From the NCBI RefSeq assembly GCF_034259205.1, contig NZ_CP139487.1:2170001-2234000 (forward strand): a stretch of DNA of 64,000 nucleotides, written 5' to 3'. Source of the DNA: Peredibacter starrii. Lineage in GTDB: Bacteria > Bdellovibrionota > Bacteriovoracia > Bacteriovoracales > Bacteriovoracaceae. Made by a program: the position numbers and the translations under genes. The notes below the pieces were generated by a model. The model saw only the letters and a list, made by a program, of their open reading frames with translations, did not search any database and had not been told where the DNA came from. This document shows positions 1 through 9,340 of this stretch, piece by piece. Within the stretch, counting starts at the first letter, position 1; each line of letters begins with the position of its first letter.

Positions 1-34
1 AGCGACAGATTTTTTCGGAACGCTATAAACAAAA

Positions 35-54
35 AGGGGACCTTTCGGTCCCCT
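35..54. terminator. Bidirectional hairpin terminator
   Basis: An 8-bp stem AGGGGACC/GGTCCCCT closes a 4-base loop. A T-run follows on the plus side, and on the minus strand the hairpin reads C(GAAA)G and runs into TTTTTG. It would end the secreted-protein gene at 69-569 on the minus strand and any transcript entering from the left. Confidence 0.8.
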
Positions 55-68
55 TATTTTTTGAAATC

Positions 69-569
69 TTAGAAGTGAATATCGTCGTATTCGCCGCCCA
101 CGCGAGCAGGGAATTCAGAGTAGTTGTCGTATGAATCACGGTGTGAATCACGACGACCGAACTCATCTTCTACTGCATCTGGGTTCTCAGATACGCCTCT
201 GTCATCGTAACTAGAACCACTAGAGTAGCCACCACCATCGATACGCTTACGACAAGAAACGTTACCGTTTTTAACAATACATTTTTCGTAAGAAGCTACG
301 CGCTTATAATCAACCAGGCGACAAGAGTAGTTTCTGTTACAAGTATAGAAACCTTTTACAACTTCATAAACGTGAACGCCCCACTGAACAACAAGTTTAC
401 CAGCTAGGTAGTTAGTGTTCTTAACAGGCTTTAGAGTTTGGCTTTGAAAAATTACTTTATGGTTCATTGGTCCAAGAGTACGAACTCTTTGAACGCGTAC
501 GTTTTGAGCATGAGCTACGTTGATGACGAAAAACACAGCTAGTGCGAGAGAAGTAAGGATGTGTTTCAT
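69..569 (-). CDS. Small secreted protein, unknown function
   Basis: This 166-residue protein has a clear Sec signal peptide: basic start, hydrophobic core to about residue 18, and an AHA-Q cleavage site near 21. The mature part has four cysteines in two pairs between about residues 76 and 107, suggesting disulfides and a periplasmic or extracellular location. The C-terminal third is low complexity, rich in Gly, Ser, Asp and Arg. A strong ribosome site, CGGAGGA, lies just before the ATG and supports the start. It is monocistronic with its own terminator at 35-54. I do not recognise a family. Confidence 0.8.
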   Translation of the reverse strand: MKHILTSLALAVFFVINVAHAQNVRVQRVRTLGPMNHKVIFQSQTLKPVKNTNYLAGKLVVQWGVHVYEVVKGFYTCNRNYSCRLVDYKRVASYEKCIVKNGNVSCRKRIDGGGYSSGSSYDDRGVSENPDAVEDEFGRRDSHRDSYDNYSEFPARVGGEYDDIHF

Positions 570-677
570 GTTTCCTCCGGGTGAATTAATTTTAATGCCG
601 CTTTAGATAAACCATTTATGGCATTAATAGAAGGACCTGCTGAAATATTTTCAGAGGAAACACGAAAAAAGATTTTG

Positions 678-860
678 TTATTCTCGATATTGGCCCACGG
701 CCGGTCTTCTCATCATGGCGATTTTCATTCTGAGATAACCAGAACCAATGCGATAAAGGGCCTTAAATTTGGTCATGTTCATGGTCTTCATCTCTTCCCA
801 AAGATAGAGAAGCGAGCCCTTGATCATGCGGGATTTTCCTGACTCATTTTTTTTGGTCAT
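678..860 (-). CDS. Small basic protein, unknown
   Basis: A 60-residue, strongly basic frame with several Met, Arg and Lys residues and no signal peptide or membrane segment. It is called because AGAGGAGG sits 5 bases before its ATG, one of the best ribosome sites in the window. A competing plus-strand frame at 618-842 has no such site. No domain is recognised. It could be a DNA- or RNA-binding small protein, but that is only a guess from charge. Confidence 0.5.
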   Translation of the reverse strand: MTKKNESGKSRMIKGSLLYLWEEMKTMNMTKFKALYRIGSGYLRMKIAMMRRPAVGQYRE

Positions 861-933
861 ACATTCCTCCTCTTTAACCTTGTTAAAGAAGCAGAAACGA
901 TGCCATGGGGAAGGGAGAGTAAAATGTGGATTT

Positions 934-1311
934 TTAAGTCTGAAACCAGCAGCTCATCTTAATGTCGCGGAAATCTATGCCGTAAGCAGGGACATAAAGT
1001 CTCGACATGACGCCGGTTTTCCGAATTGGATTACTTAGTTTTCCTTCTGCGATATCGCCCTGGCCATTGGCCATGCGGAAGCTCCGAGAAAGAAGACTTA
1101 GATTAACATCATATCCCGTAAATGTGGCCACTTGGCGCCCATCCACGAATACTCCACCTGTAAGATTTTCGAGATAATCGATATCACTCATATAGGCCGA
1201 AAAAGAAACTTTCTTTCCCTGGTGCACTCCTGAACAACCACCTTTTCCCGGGCCTGCGGCAAATGCTAGGGAAGTGGTAGCAAGTAGAAGGGAAAAAACG
1301 AGTTTTTTCAT
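934..1311 (-). CDS. Small secreted protein, unknown function
   Basis: A 125-residue protein with a typical signal peptide ending in AFA-A near residue 19. The mature chain has just two cysteines, one near its N-terminus (GGCSG) and one three residues from its C-terminus (MSCWF), which could form a disulfide closing a single compact domain. A ribosome site AGGAG precedes the ATG. It is divergent from the S28 peptidase gene starting at 1451, so the two may share a regulatory region of about 140 bases. No family is recognised. Confidence 0.78.
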   Translation of the reverse strand: MKKLVFSLLLATTSLAFAAGPGKGGCSGVHQGKKVSFSAYMSDIDYLENLTGGVFVDGRQVATFTGYDVNLSLLSRSFRMANGQGDIAEGKLSNPIRKTGVMSRLYVPAYGIDFRDIKMSCWFQT

Positions 1312-1450
1312 AAAAGGCTCCTATATATAGGCCACTATAGGCCGGAATCCCATTTGGACCTAGACTCCCTGTAAAATTGTAAGAATAAGCCAGTTGATAG
1401 CTGTCTCTGTGAGTGATATGAAAACCCACCCCAATTTTGAAGGAGACACA

Positions 1451-2860
1451 ATGTCTTTTAAATTTCTTGCACTTGGACTGACTCTCGTGGCATCAGTCAA
1501 CGCTCTGGCCGTTAACCACGGACATTTCTTTCATAAACAATCGCTTCTCATGCAATCAAACTCACCTGAAGGCGCTCACCTAAAACTACGCGCTGATGGA
1601 ACAATGAGATCTGAGGAAGTTGGTTTTTATAATCAAAAACTTGATCACAGAAACCCAAATTCACCTATTTTTAAGCAGCGTTTTTTCGTTGATTCAAAAT
1701 ATGCTTCTGGCCCAGATGCTCCGGTTTTCCTCATCATCTGTGGAGAGTGGAACTGTGGCGGTACAGGTTCTTCTTCATTTGTAGAAAGCATGGCCAAAAA
1801 TATGAAAGGTCACTTGGTGTCTCTTGAGCACCGTTTTTATGGTGAGTCTCTTCCAACCGCTAACCTTACGGCCCAGAATCTTCAGCACCTAAGTTTAGAA
1901 GCTGCCCTTATGGACCTTGCAACTTTCCAGCAAGATCTTATGAAAACCCGGGGCTGGACAGGTAAGTGGATTGTTACTGGTGGTTCATACGCTGGTACTC
2001 TTGCTGCCTTCTACCGTTTAAAATTCCCGACTCTTGCTGCTGGCGCATTGGCATCTTCAGCTCCGGTTCTGATGAAGAATCGTTTCTCTGAATACGATGC
2101 TCACATCGCCTCAGTGATCAACAAGACAACGTGTGGTGATAAAGTTCGTGAAGCGGTTAAGCTTATCGAAGACAAACTAGAAACTCCGGAAGGTACAAAC
2201 GAAGTTAAGACCCTTTTCAAGGCGACTAACGTTGTTAACAATAAAGATTTCCTTTATGTCGTAGCAGATATGCTGGCCGCAGCTGTTCAATATGGCCGCG
2301 ACAAGGTCTTCTGCCAGGCCCTAACATCTAACTCAGACCTTATTCAGGGTTACGCCAAAGGCGGTCTAGCAGTTCTTACTTCAATGGGTTCTACTCCATT
2401 CGAGATTTCTCTGGCCGTAGCTGAGAGAGAAAACGTAACTGCCGACGATAATATGCGCCAGTGGATGTGGCAGAGCTGTCGTCAGTTCGGTTGGTTCCAG
2501 GTTGCCAACGGTACTGGAAATGGTACATCTCGTTCTTCGCAGATCGACCTTGCTTATCACCAGGAAGTTTGTGCTCGTCTGTATAAGCAACCAATGACTG
2601 CTAACGAGTCACTTAACCGTTCTTACTACAATCAACTATTCAGCCCTGTGATGAACAATATCATCTTCACTAACGGCTCAAATGATCCGTGGTTGACTCT
2701 TTCAGTAACTGAAAGAACAACTCAGAGAAACCCTGGCTTTGATCTATTTATGATTCAAGGGGCAGCTCACTGTGATGATTTACGTCTATCGATGAATAAC
2801 CCGGCCATGATGAGTGCTCAGGCAGAAATCGTGAAGGTTGTTACTGAGTGGTTAAAGTAA
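1451..2860 (+). CDS. Secreted S28-family serine peptidase (Pro-X carboxypeptidase-like)
   Basis: This 469-residue exported protein matches peptidase family S28, the alpha/beta-hydrolase-fold serine peptidases that cleave next to proline. The nucleophile motif is GGSYAG with Ser near residue 179. The acid lies in NGSNDPW (Asp near 412) and the base in GAAHCDD (His near 440). The N-terminal FYNQKLDHRN and CGEWNCGGTG stretches are also family-typical. A signal peptide covers about residues 1-19. The frame opens further upstream at 1394, but AAGGAGA directly before 1451 fixes the start. S28 enzymes are best known from eukaryotes, and here the likely role is secreted protein digestion. It ends in a strong terminator. 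Confidence 0.92.
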   Translation: MSFKFLALGLTLVASVNALAVNHGHFFHKQSLLMQSNSPEGAHLKLRADGTMRSEEVGFYNQKLDHRNPNSPIFKQRFFVDSKYASGPDAPVFLIICGEWNCGGTGSSSFVESMAKNMKGHLVSLEHRFYGESLPTANLTAQNLQHLSLEAALMDLATFQQDLMKTRGWTGKWIVTGGSYAGTLAAFYRLKFPTLAAGALASSAPVLMKNRFSEYDAHIASVINKTTCGDKVREAVKLIEDKLETPEGTNEVKTLFKATNVVNNKDFLYVVADMLAAAVQYGRDKVFCQALTSNSDLIQGYAKGGLAVLTSMGSTPFEISLAVAERENVTADDNMRQWMWQSCRQFGWFQVANGTGNGTSRSSQIDLAYHQEVCARLYKQPMTANESLNRSYYNQLFSPVMNNIIFTNGSNDPWLTLSVTERTTQRNPGFDLFMIQGAAHCDDLRLSMNNPAMMSAQAEIVKVVTEWLK

Positions 2861-2884
2861 TCTAAAGTTTAGATAAAATAATAA

Positions 2885-2902
2885 GGGCCCCGCTTGGGGC
2901 CC
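2885..2902. terminator. Hairpin terminator
   Basis: A 7-bp all-GC stem, GGGCCCC/GGGGCCC, with a GCTT loop is followed by TTTTTATTTT. It ends the S28 peptidase gene and lies just before the 3' end of the convergent gene at 2921-3406. Confidence 0.85.
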
Positions 2903-2920
2903 TTTTTATTTTGGGAAAGG

Positions 2921-3406
2921 CTAAAGAGGAACATCCATAGAAAGAACGTGAGTGTTCACGATGGTACAAACAGCTTCAACTCTTGGAGTGACACCTTTTG
3001 TACAAGAAAGATTCGCTACTTGCTTCGTAGAAGCACCAACACGATTGATGGCCGTTTTGTTATCCAAGGCCTTGAATAGCTCAGTTGCAAGTTTTCCAGA
3101 AAACTTAACCGAACCAGAAAGACCTCTTCCGCGAACAACCTCGGCTTTCTGAGAAGCACGAAGAAGGAACATAAAACCTGATTCATCACTTTCGATGTTT
3201 GATTCGTCAGCAATTTGAATTACTTTTTTACCGCGGGCATCGGCCTGAACATTAAGGAGACTGTAGATCTGTTTAGCGTCTCTTACCGATGTTTTTAGAG
3301 GTATACTCTGGTTAGTAGCACCATCGATACCAAATCCACCTTGAGTGAGAACTTCGGCCTGTGCGGCGAAACTAAGACAGCAAAGCATGATTGCTAATTT
3401 TTTCAT
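2921..3406 (-). CDS. Secreted protein, unknown function
   Basis: A 161-residue protein with a signal peptide cut after AQA near residue 17. The mature chain is of mixed polar composition with two cysteines in its C-terminal third (LSCTKG and AVCTIV) and no repeated motif or recognised catalytic signature. CCGGAGG lies at optimal distance before the ATG. It is convergent with the S28 peptidase gene and divergent from the phospholipase-like gene at 3566. An operator-like palindrome lies in that divergent spacer. A secreted periplasmic role is inferred only from the signal peptide. Confidence 0.78.
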   Translation of the reverse strand: MKKLAIMLCCLSFAAQAEVLTQGGFGIDGATNQSIPLKTSVRDAKQIYSLLNVQADARGKKVIQIADESNIESDESGFMFLLRASQKAEVVRGRGLSGSVKFSGKLATELFKALDNKTAINRVGASTKQVANLSCTKGVTPRVEAVCTIVNTHVLSMDVPL

Positions 3407-3485
3407 AAAACCTCCGGGGTTTTTTAGTTAAGCGGATGTTAGTTCCATCAGGCACTTGGAGCAACTAGGGTATGTAGGAAGTAAC

Positions 3486-3504
3486 CTGTCTAAGATTTTG
3501 ACAG
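3486..3504. promoter_or_regulatory. Operator-like inverted repeat CTGTCTAA-N3-TTTGACAG
   Basis: An imperfect 19-base palindrome in the spacer between divergent genes at 2921-3406 and 3566-5392. It matches 15 of 19 positions of a perfect palindrome at 9342-9360 that also sits between divergent secreted-protein genes. Two such copies suggest a dimeric regulator site. No regulator is assigned. Confidence 0.45.
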
Positions 3505-3565
3505 TCCTTTGTAATAACTGCTGGATGGCACCTACGGAGCAAATGCTTCGGCTAAAATCTGGAGC

Positions 3566-5392
3566 ATGAGAACATTTCTCGCGCTCTATATTTTGTCAGC
3601 ACTGTCGCTTCATGCGGCCTCGATCTTCGTTCCCGAGAACGGGAAGTTTGCATATAACCTCGCAGGAATTACCCAAAACTTTAAGAACCATCGTAACGAT
3701 TATGTGACCCTTCGCTCAGAGTATGCCAAGTCTGGTGAAGTCTATAAATTAGATGCCATTAAAAATGAATATCAGATCAGAAACTATTACCAGCGTGATC
3801 TGTTTAAACTGCAGGACATGTTTGTTCTAAACTCTGAGGCCTATATTAAGTCTCAAAATGCTAAGACCTTTAACGAAGCAAAACGCACTCAGTATTCTAA
3901 GTATATCTTCAATCATAAAAAACTCACTCACCAGAAAACCACTCCAGCGATGAAAGAGTGGGGTGGTCTCACCCATCCGCCGGTCAAGAAACTCACCATG
4001 CCTCTTCATAAATATGATGAAAATTTTGGGGCCATTGATTACAGAAAAATATCGAGCCCTTATTTTAATCCGGCCCTGCAGCTTGATATTGATCAGGTTT
4101 CCCGCTCAGAACTGTCATTTGGAAATACCGTTAAGGCCCTGGCCGACCATGATGCCTTCCTTGCTAAAAAGCGACTTATTAAAAATGCTACGACCACAAT
4201 TTTTATGTCTTCCCTGGTTTTTGTTTGTGACAAGAGCACCAGAGAATTGGTTGAGCTCCTGATTGATAAGCATCATGAAGGTGTGGATGTGAAAATCATC
4301 GCGGATGGTACCGTCGGGAAAATTCTCGGACACCGGGAGTGTTTTGAACTTATGAGAAATGCCGGGATCAATGTGATTGAGACCAAAGATTTCTTCAAAC
4401 ATAAGCTTAAGGCCATTTATCATACAAAAACTTTGGTGGTTGATTTCAGAGAAGCGATTGCCGGCGGCCAGAACATGCTGGATGCGGATAATTTATCTCG
4501 AGGTACTGATTTTCAGAATCGTGACATCGATCTCTATATCAAAGGGCCAATGGTCTCTGATGTAACTAAACAGTTCTTAGAAAACTGGGCCTATCAGGTC
4601 TCACTTAATCCGGAGCACCCACTTCTACTGGGCTATGAATTTTATTTAAAGCAGCAAATGAAGCTTGAGCGAGAGCAGGGTCTGCGTGGACAAAATCTAT
4701 ACGCGCGTATCCTAAATAATCCGGAAACTCGCATGAAAGGCGTTTGTCGCTTTATTAAACAAGCTCCTTATGAAGATCGTCACACCATCGGTAAGGCCTA
4801 CTTAAAACTTCTTCCCTTGGTGAATAAGCACCTTGTGATTACAGATCCCGTGAAGAGCGACACTTATACTCCAGATCCTTTGAAAGCTTCCATCACAGAT
4901 AAGCTCGACAATTTTGACATGTTTAACCAACTTCATCTGGCCACTCAGTCTCTTGCCCGAAAAGGCAAAAAGATTGATTACATCACTACCAATATCAATA
5001 TGGCCGGAAATGAAAATGTGGCGATGATGAATGATCGAATCAAAGAACAACTTGGTATGGGCAAGGACATGGCGGCCAACATCAGCCTGCTTAAGATTGT
5101 TCTTACCAACGATTATTTTGGAATTCCTCACTACGAAAATCTTTTGAAGGACTGGTACCCACATAAAAGTGTTCACATCTGGAAACACCTAAGCTTCATG
5201 CACTCGAAGATCTTTTACTTTGATCGGGTGGTTTCTTCAGTGGGAAGTTTAAATTTCCAACACAATGCCACTGATCAGGCCTATGAATCGACGACGATTT
5301 GTATGGATGAAAAATTAAATGCTGAACTAGATCAAATTCTTGTGCAAGATATGGCCAATTCTATTCCTTTGATTTTTCAGGCGCTAAAATAG
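3566..5392 (+). CDS. Secreted phospholipase D-like protein with two HKD motifs
   Basis: This 608-residue protein has a signal peptide (residues 1-18) and two PLD catalytic motifs. HTKTLVVD begins near residue 287 and is followed by the usual GGQN. HSKIFYFD begins near 545 and is followed by GSLNFQ. Paired HxKxxxxD motifs are the hallmark of the phospholipase D/cardiolipin synthase superfamily, in which both histidines form one active site. The long N-terminal part of about 200 residues is not recognised. It lacks the membrane anchors of a cardiolipin synthase, so an exported phospholipase or phosphodiesterase acting on prey lipids is more likely. Its last 32 bases overlap the convergent lipoprotein gene. 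Confidence 0.88.
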   Translation: MRTFLALYILSALSLHAASIFVPENGKFAYNLAGITQNFKNHRNDYVTLRSEYAKSGEVYKLDAIKNEYQIRNYYQRDLFKLQDMFVLNSEAYIKSQNAKTFNEAKRTQYSKYIFNHKKLTHQKTTPAMKEWGGLTHPPVKKLTMPLHKYDENFGAIDYRKISSPYFNPALQLDIDQVSRSELSFGNTVKALADHDAFLAKKRLIKNATTTIFMSSLVFVCDKSTRELVELLIDKHHEGVDVKIIADGTVGKILGHRECFELMRNAGINVIETKDFFKHKLKAIYHTKTLVVDFREAIAGGQNMLDADNLSRGTDFQNRDIDLYIKGPMVSDVTKQFLENWAYQVSLNPEHPLLLGYEFYLKQQMKLEREQGLRGQNLYARILNNPETRMKGVCRFIKQAPYEDRHTIGKAYLKLLPLVNKHLVITDPVKSDTYTPDPLKASITDKLDNFDMFNQLHLATQSLARKGKKIDYITTNINMAGNENVAMMNDRIKEQLGMGKDMAANISLLKIVLTNDYFGIPHYENLLKDWYPHKSVHIWKHLSFMHSKIFYFDRVVSSVGSLNFQHNATDQAYESTTICMDEKLNAELDQILVQDMANSIPLIFQALK

Positions 5393-5735
5393 TTTTCACA
5401 GGTGGACATGTGCCATTCTGTTCAAAGGCGAGGATGATTCCATCCTTGATACTAAAAGCATTGTCGCAATTGTAGAATGGCATTCCCATACAACCGCCAA
5501 GACTCTGACAGTAGGCCGAAGATTGATATCTTGATTGGTCCCGAAAGATCCAAGTCTCGGCCCCATCTTCGTGTTTTTTCTTGTTAATTGGTAAGTCTCT
5601 GAAGTATGAATGTTTTTTTAATTCTTCAACTGAATGGCCCTTCCAAGATTCTAAAGCAACTTCACGTTGTTCTTTAGAGGTCGAGGAGCATGCCGTGAAT
5701 AGAAGAGTTATTAAAAGAAGTATGATTTGTGTCAT
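5361..5735 (-). CDS. Small lipoprotein, unknown function
   Basis: A 124-residue protein with a lipoprotein signal peptide: hydrophobic segment ending in LFTAC, with the lipidated Cys at about residue 16, followed by a Ser/Thr-rich linker. The mature domain contains four more cysteines (including CQSLGGC and YNC) and ends near CPPVKT. It should be anchored to a membrane facing the periplasm. It overlaps the 3' end of the phospholipase-like gene tail to tail by 32 bases. No family is recognised. Confidence 0.78.
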   Translation of the reverse strand: MTQIILLLITLLFTACSSTSKEQREVALESWKGHSVEELKKHSYFRDLPINKKKHEDGAETWIFRDQSRYQSSAYCQSLGGCMGMPFYNCDNAFSIKDGIILAFEQNGTCPPVKTILAPEKSKE

Positions 5736-5808
5736 AACGACCGCCTTCTAAGAGTGAATATATTACGGCCACTCTAGGAGTAACCTAAAACCTAACTTAA
5801 AATTTTTT

Positions 5809-7761
5809 ATGATGAAATTTACAGCTTTAATTCTCGGTATTCTGGTCCTAGTTGCTCAAGAAGCATCTGCTTCACGTGAATGTAAAAATGGTAAGTGGCG
5901 TGCCGCTGCTGAACAAATTGCGCGCATGAAGTTAGAGGGTGAACTTGATCTGATTGATTTGGATTTGTTCCCGGGCGGAAGTTTTGTGGCGGGCTTTGAA
6001 TACGAAGTTGAACCGGCCCACACCAAAGGTCTTTATTCTCGTACAGATTCTTGGCAAGTAAGCACCAAGGCCATTCCTGGCCGTACTGTTGAAGTTGGTG
6101 GCTTTGATGTAGGTCTTAACGGCGGTGTAAAAAATCAAATCGAAGCAAACTTTGTTCGCTTTATTAAAGATCCATGTGAGGCCATTGCTGCTACTCCATA
6201 TACTCCAAAAAGAATTCCTCTTAAGGCAAGCATCGCCCTTGGACCTAAGTTCAATGTTGGTGATTATTTCTTCTTTAAAGGTTCTCTAGGCTTTGTAGCG
6301 AGTGCTGAACTTCTTCAACTCCTAAGCAACTCAGCTTGGGGTGTTAGCTTCTCAGCTGGTTATATGATGGAAGGTTTCTATAAGCTTCACATCGTAAGAA
6401 TTGATGAAACTCACGTTCGTCTTAAAGTTATCGCTCACCGTGGTCACGGTGTATCGGGATCAATTGGTCTTGGTTACCAGAATGACTTCGAAGTGTTCCA
6501 GGTTGATCGTTTGAACGATATTCTTGAAGATTGGATCAATCTAAAACCGGTAGAACTTACTGCTTCGAAAAACCAGAGCAAGGTTTTCATGGTGGACTAC
6601 GTTCTTGATCTGACTGATCCTGAAGTGATTCACGCTTACGATACACTTCTTAAAAAAGTTCGTGAGTTCAAAAATATCAGCCTGATCAAGCCATTCAAAA
6701 ACGATCCTGATCTTGAAGGAAACGTTCTTCTTGATCTACGTGAACTAGAGGATCTTTACCGCCGCGATTATCAAAACGGATCAGTGGCAAGAATCAAACG
6801 TAACCTTCGCACAAATTCTCACCAAACTTCTTTTGGTATGAATCTAGAAATCGGTAACCGAATTCTTGGTTATGAATGGGACAAAAATAACTCAACTGCC
6901 ATGATGAGTGTGAAACAAGATAACGATACAATTGATCGTTTTATGCTTAAGTCTTGGGGTACTTCTCGTGAAGGTCGCTTTTTCTATTCTTGGTCTAAGG
7001 CAAAATCTCACGATTCTCTAAACGCTCTATTTGCAGCTGATGATGAGAAGTTTCAGTACCTTCGTCCGATTAATATCGTGAAGTACAAGAGCCGTAAGAA
7101 AAACCGTTTCTCATTCAAAGAATTCCATAAGTTAAAACTTCTTATGAAGAAGTCACTTCCTGCTGAAATCTTTGCAGGAATTCCTTGGTCTACATGGAAC
7201 CAAACGAAAGACGATAAGTTCACGAACTACGGTCTTCGTTTTGAGCTACTTCTAGCTCCTGAGGCCATTACTGAAACAATGCCGCTTACACGCAAAGATG
7301 TAAAAGTTTTCTTCATGGATTACTTAAAGAGCAAGGGACTTAAGCCTCGTGATTTCTTCCCGGCCTACTTCAATAATCAAAGCGGTGAGCAACTGTCTCC
7401 AGAAGAGCAGTTTAATCTTAGCCTTGATGATTTTTCAGTGAAGATGGAATACGGTCTCGATAAGGCAAAACCTGCGGTGGAACGTCTGGAAGTATTTAAT
7501 CGCATGAAGAACAACGTTCTTTTCGAAGAAAGTGGTTTTGGTTTTATGATGTATCTGCAACAAGACAAGATGGCGTCTAACTATCATCTTGATCTCGATA
7601 TCTCTTCTAACGAAGCGATCATTGATTACTCGTATGGAGACAGTTCACTTTCTGCACTCTATAAGAAGCTTCTAACGATTAAGGCCGCTTTGGATGATGA
7701 CGCTCTGGATATCATTCGTGAAGCGGAGTCTCTTTCTGTTTCTACTTCTGCATTAAATTAA
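5809..7761 (+). CDS. Large secreted protein, unknown function
   Basis: A 650-residue protein with a signal peptide cut after ASA near residue 22. The first third contains Gly-rich alternating stretches such as FKGSLGFVASAEL, suggesting beta structure. The remainder is charged, with many Lys/Asp/Glu residues and no recognised motif. Two adjacent ATG codons (5809 and 5812) are possible starts. There is no Shine-Dalgarno, only TAAAAT 5 bases upstream, as in other candidate leaderless genes here. It is monocistronic with a strong terminator. The size and export suggest a surface or periplasmic protein, but I assign no function. Confidence 0.78.
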   Translation: MMKFTALILGILVLVAQEASASRECKNGKWRAAAEQIARMKLEGELDLIDLDLFPGGSFVAGFEYEVEPAHTKGLYSRTDSWQVSTKAIPGRTVEVGGFDVGLNGGVKNQIEANFVRFIKDPCEAIAATPYTPKRIPLKASIALGPKFNVGDYFFFKGSLGFVASAELLQLLSNSAWGVSFSAGYMMEGFYKLHIVRIDETHVRLKVIAHRGHGVSGSIGLGYQNDFEVFQVDRLNDILEDWINLKPVELTASKNQSKVFMVDYVLDLTDPEVIHAYDTLLKKVREFKNISLIKPFKNDPDLEGNVLLDLRELEDLYRRDYQNGSVARIKRNLRTNSHQTSFGMNLEIGNRILGYEWDKNNSTAMMSVKQDNDTIDRFMLKSWGTSREGRFFYSWSKAKSHDSLNALFAADDEKFQYLRPINIVKYKSRKKNRFSFKEFHKLKLLMKKSLPAEIFAGIPWSTWNQTKDDKFTNYGLRFELLLAPEAITETMPLTRKDVKVFFMDYLKSKGLKPRDFFPAYFNNQSGEQLSPEEQFNLSLDDFSVKMEYGLDKAKPAVERLEVFNRMKNNVLFEESGFGFMMYLQQDKMASNYHLDLDISSNEAIIDYSYGDSSLSALYKKLLTIKAALDDDALDIIREAESLSVSTSALN

Positions 7762-7770
7762 TTTTTCTCT

Positions 7771-7799
7771 TTCTCACCTGAGTCACACTCAGGTGAGAA
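7771..7799 (+). terminator. Long perfect hairpin terminator
   Basis: A perfect 12-bp stem, TTCTCACCTGAG/CTCAGGTGAGAA, closes the 5-base loop TCACA and is followed by TTTCTCTTC. It lies 10 bases after the stop of the gene ending at 7761. Confidence 0.75.
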
Positions 7800-7936
7800 T
7801 TTCTCTTCGCAAATTCCCAACTAAAGCATTTCAGGACCCTCATTTAATTCACATAGGACTACTTACTTAAGAAAACTCATGCCTGAAACAGGGTCGAGTG
7901 ACTTAAAATAAGAGCGGGAAATCCATGGAGGGATTG

Positions 7937-8878
7937 ATGGGGCGCTCTTGGTGGGCCAATAGCAAAAGAGTATTTCTCGCACTGTTGATTATCTTTTCTC
8001 TAATTCACTTAGGGACAATGCTTCTGCGCCTGAAGATCCTTGATCGCACCAAATACACGCCTGTGGCCAAAACCAGACCTCCTATCAAAGTAGATTTGCG
8101 TAAACTTCCTCCGTCATCTCAATCCCCTTTTAAAAAACAAATCGTTGAGTCAGAAGATGGGGGAGAGAAAAAGAAGGTCAAAGGGGCCTATCTCAGTGAT
8201 AAAGACCGGGCCTTTGATAAGGAAACCATCGCTAAGCGAGTCGATCCATTTAATAAAGGGGCAAAGGCCGGTGGCGGTGAGAAAGGTGACGCTGACAAGA
8301 GTAAGAAAGGATCAGAGGGTAAGAAGAAAAACATCGCCTCGGGTAAAGGAAGGCCCAATAAAGGCATGAAGCTTTCAGACCTTGGTGCACATGTTGGACA
8401 ACCAGACCCGTTCATGGAGGCGGCGAAAGAATACTCGAGTAAAAAGAAGGGCAATGGAGGAGATCCTAATCTTCCCGGTAGAAGTGTGAGCTCAACCAAT
8501 GATCATGTGGAAGAAGTGCCATTGGGTGATATGACTCATCTGAATACTGTTGAATACAAATACTATGGATTCTATCACCGTATTAAACAACGCTTAGAGC
8601 AGTTCTGGGGAAGAAGTATTCAGGAAAAGGCCCAGCAGCTTGCTAAGGCCGGAAGGACTGTGGCGTCAGATGATGAACTGGTGACTTCATTGCAAATTAC
8701 GATGAATCATTTAGGTGAAGTTTTAGAGATTAGCATCACTGGAGCGAGTGGAATTAAAGAACTCGATGATGCGGCCATAGAATCCTTCAATCAGGCGGGA
8801 CCATTTCCAAACCCACCCAAAGGGCTTCTCCAAGATGGGAAGGTCACTATTGAGTGGGGCTTTGTGGTAAATACTTAA
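7937..8878 (+). CDS. TonB-family energy transducer-like protein
   Basis: A 313-residue protein with one N-terminal membrane helix (about residues 10-28). A long Lys/Gly/Ser-rich hydrophilic linker reaches about residue 195, followed by a C-terminal TonB-like domain. That domain contains YYGFYHRIKQRLEQFW, then LQITMNHLGEVLEISI, the pattern DDAAIESFNQAGPFPNPP, and a final strand VTIEWGFVV. This layout is typical of TonB/TolA-type proteins that carry inner-membrane energy to outer-membrane transporters or gliding machines. No ExbB/ExbD genes are adjacent. The frame opens at 7925, but GGAGGG placed 4 bases before 7937 makes that ATG the better start. Confidence 0.82.
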   Translation: MGRSWWANSKRVFLALLIIFSLIHLGTMLLRLKILDRTKYTPVAKTRPPIKVDLRKLPPSSQSPFKKQIVESEDGGEKKKVKGAYLSDKDRAFDKETIAKRVDPFNKGAKAGGGEKGDADKSKKGSEGKKKNIASGKGRPNKGMKLSDLGAHVGQPDPFMEAAKEYSSKKKGNGGDPNLPGRSVSSTNDHVEEVPLGDMTHLNTVEYKYYGFYHRIKQRLEQFWGRSIQEKAQQLAKAGRTVASDDELVTSLQITMNHLGEVLEISITGASGIKELDDAAIESFNQAGPFPNPPKGLLQDGKVTIEWGFVVNT

Positions 8879-9264
8879 GGCTGCTTTTTGTATTGGAAGA
8901 GGCTCAGCATGGTGTTTCTGAAATTATTATTTTTCACTCCACGGGCCACCATGATGTAATCATTTTCTCTAAGCGCGATGGCCCCTAGATCGATTCCACC
9001 TTCTGATGAAAAATTGGCCTCATATGAGTTTCCTGGGGAAAAGAAGCTAGAAATCTTTCCACCAAGTTCCAATATGCCTGATTCAGTATCTGTTCCACTT
9101 GGCTCTGAACATTTTGAGTCTCTAAACCAAGAGCGTTTAAATTCATAAGAACCGTCTTTCTGAATGTGGTAAGACTCCACCACGAAACCCTGATGGTCTG
9201 GACTCATCTGAGTTTGAATACAAGTAGTACTCCAAATACCCGCTAATAATGCCAATGTGATCAT
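8875..9264 (-). CDS. Small exported protein with lipocalin-like start
   Basis: A 129-residue protein whose N-terminus has a short hydrophobic run followed by AGIWSTTC. The G-x-W pattern and the later strand-like segments (GILELGGKI, DYIMVARGV) suggest a small beta-barrel such as a lipocalin-like domain, but this is weak. The annotated ATG gives an unusually short signal peptide. The frame continues upstream with KKQRGIT but offers no standard start codon before a stop. It overlaps the TonB-like gene tail to tail by 4 bases. Confidence 0.65.
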   Translation of the reverse strand: MITLALLAGIWSTTCIQTQMSPDHQGFVVESYHIQKDGSYEFKRSWFRDSKCSEPSGTDTESGILELGGKISSFFSPGNSYEANFSSEGGIDLGAIALRENDYIMVARGVKNNNFRNTMLSLFQYKKQP

Positions 9265-9340
9265 GGTTATACCCCGTTGTTTTTTGCGGACTTATAGCCT
9301 CCCTGGCCTGTTTCTGAAAACTTAATCTTTCTTCATGTTA

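Noticed and set aside
618-842. 74-residue plus-strand frame
   Set aside because: No ribosome site; it lies opposite the minus-strand frame at 678-860, which has a strong AGAGGAGG before its ATG.
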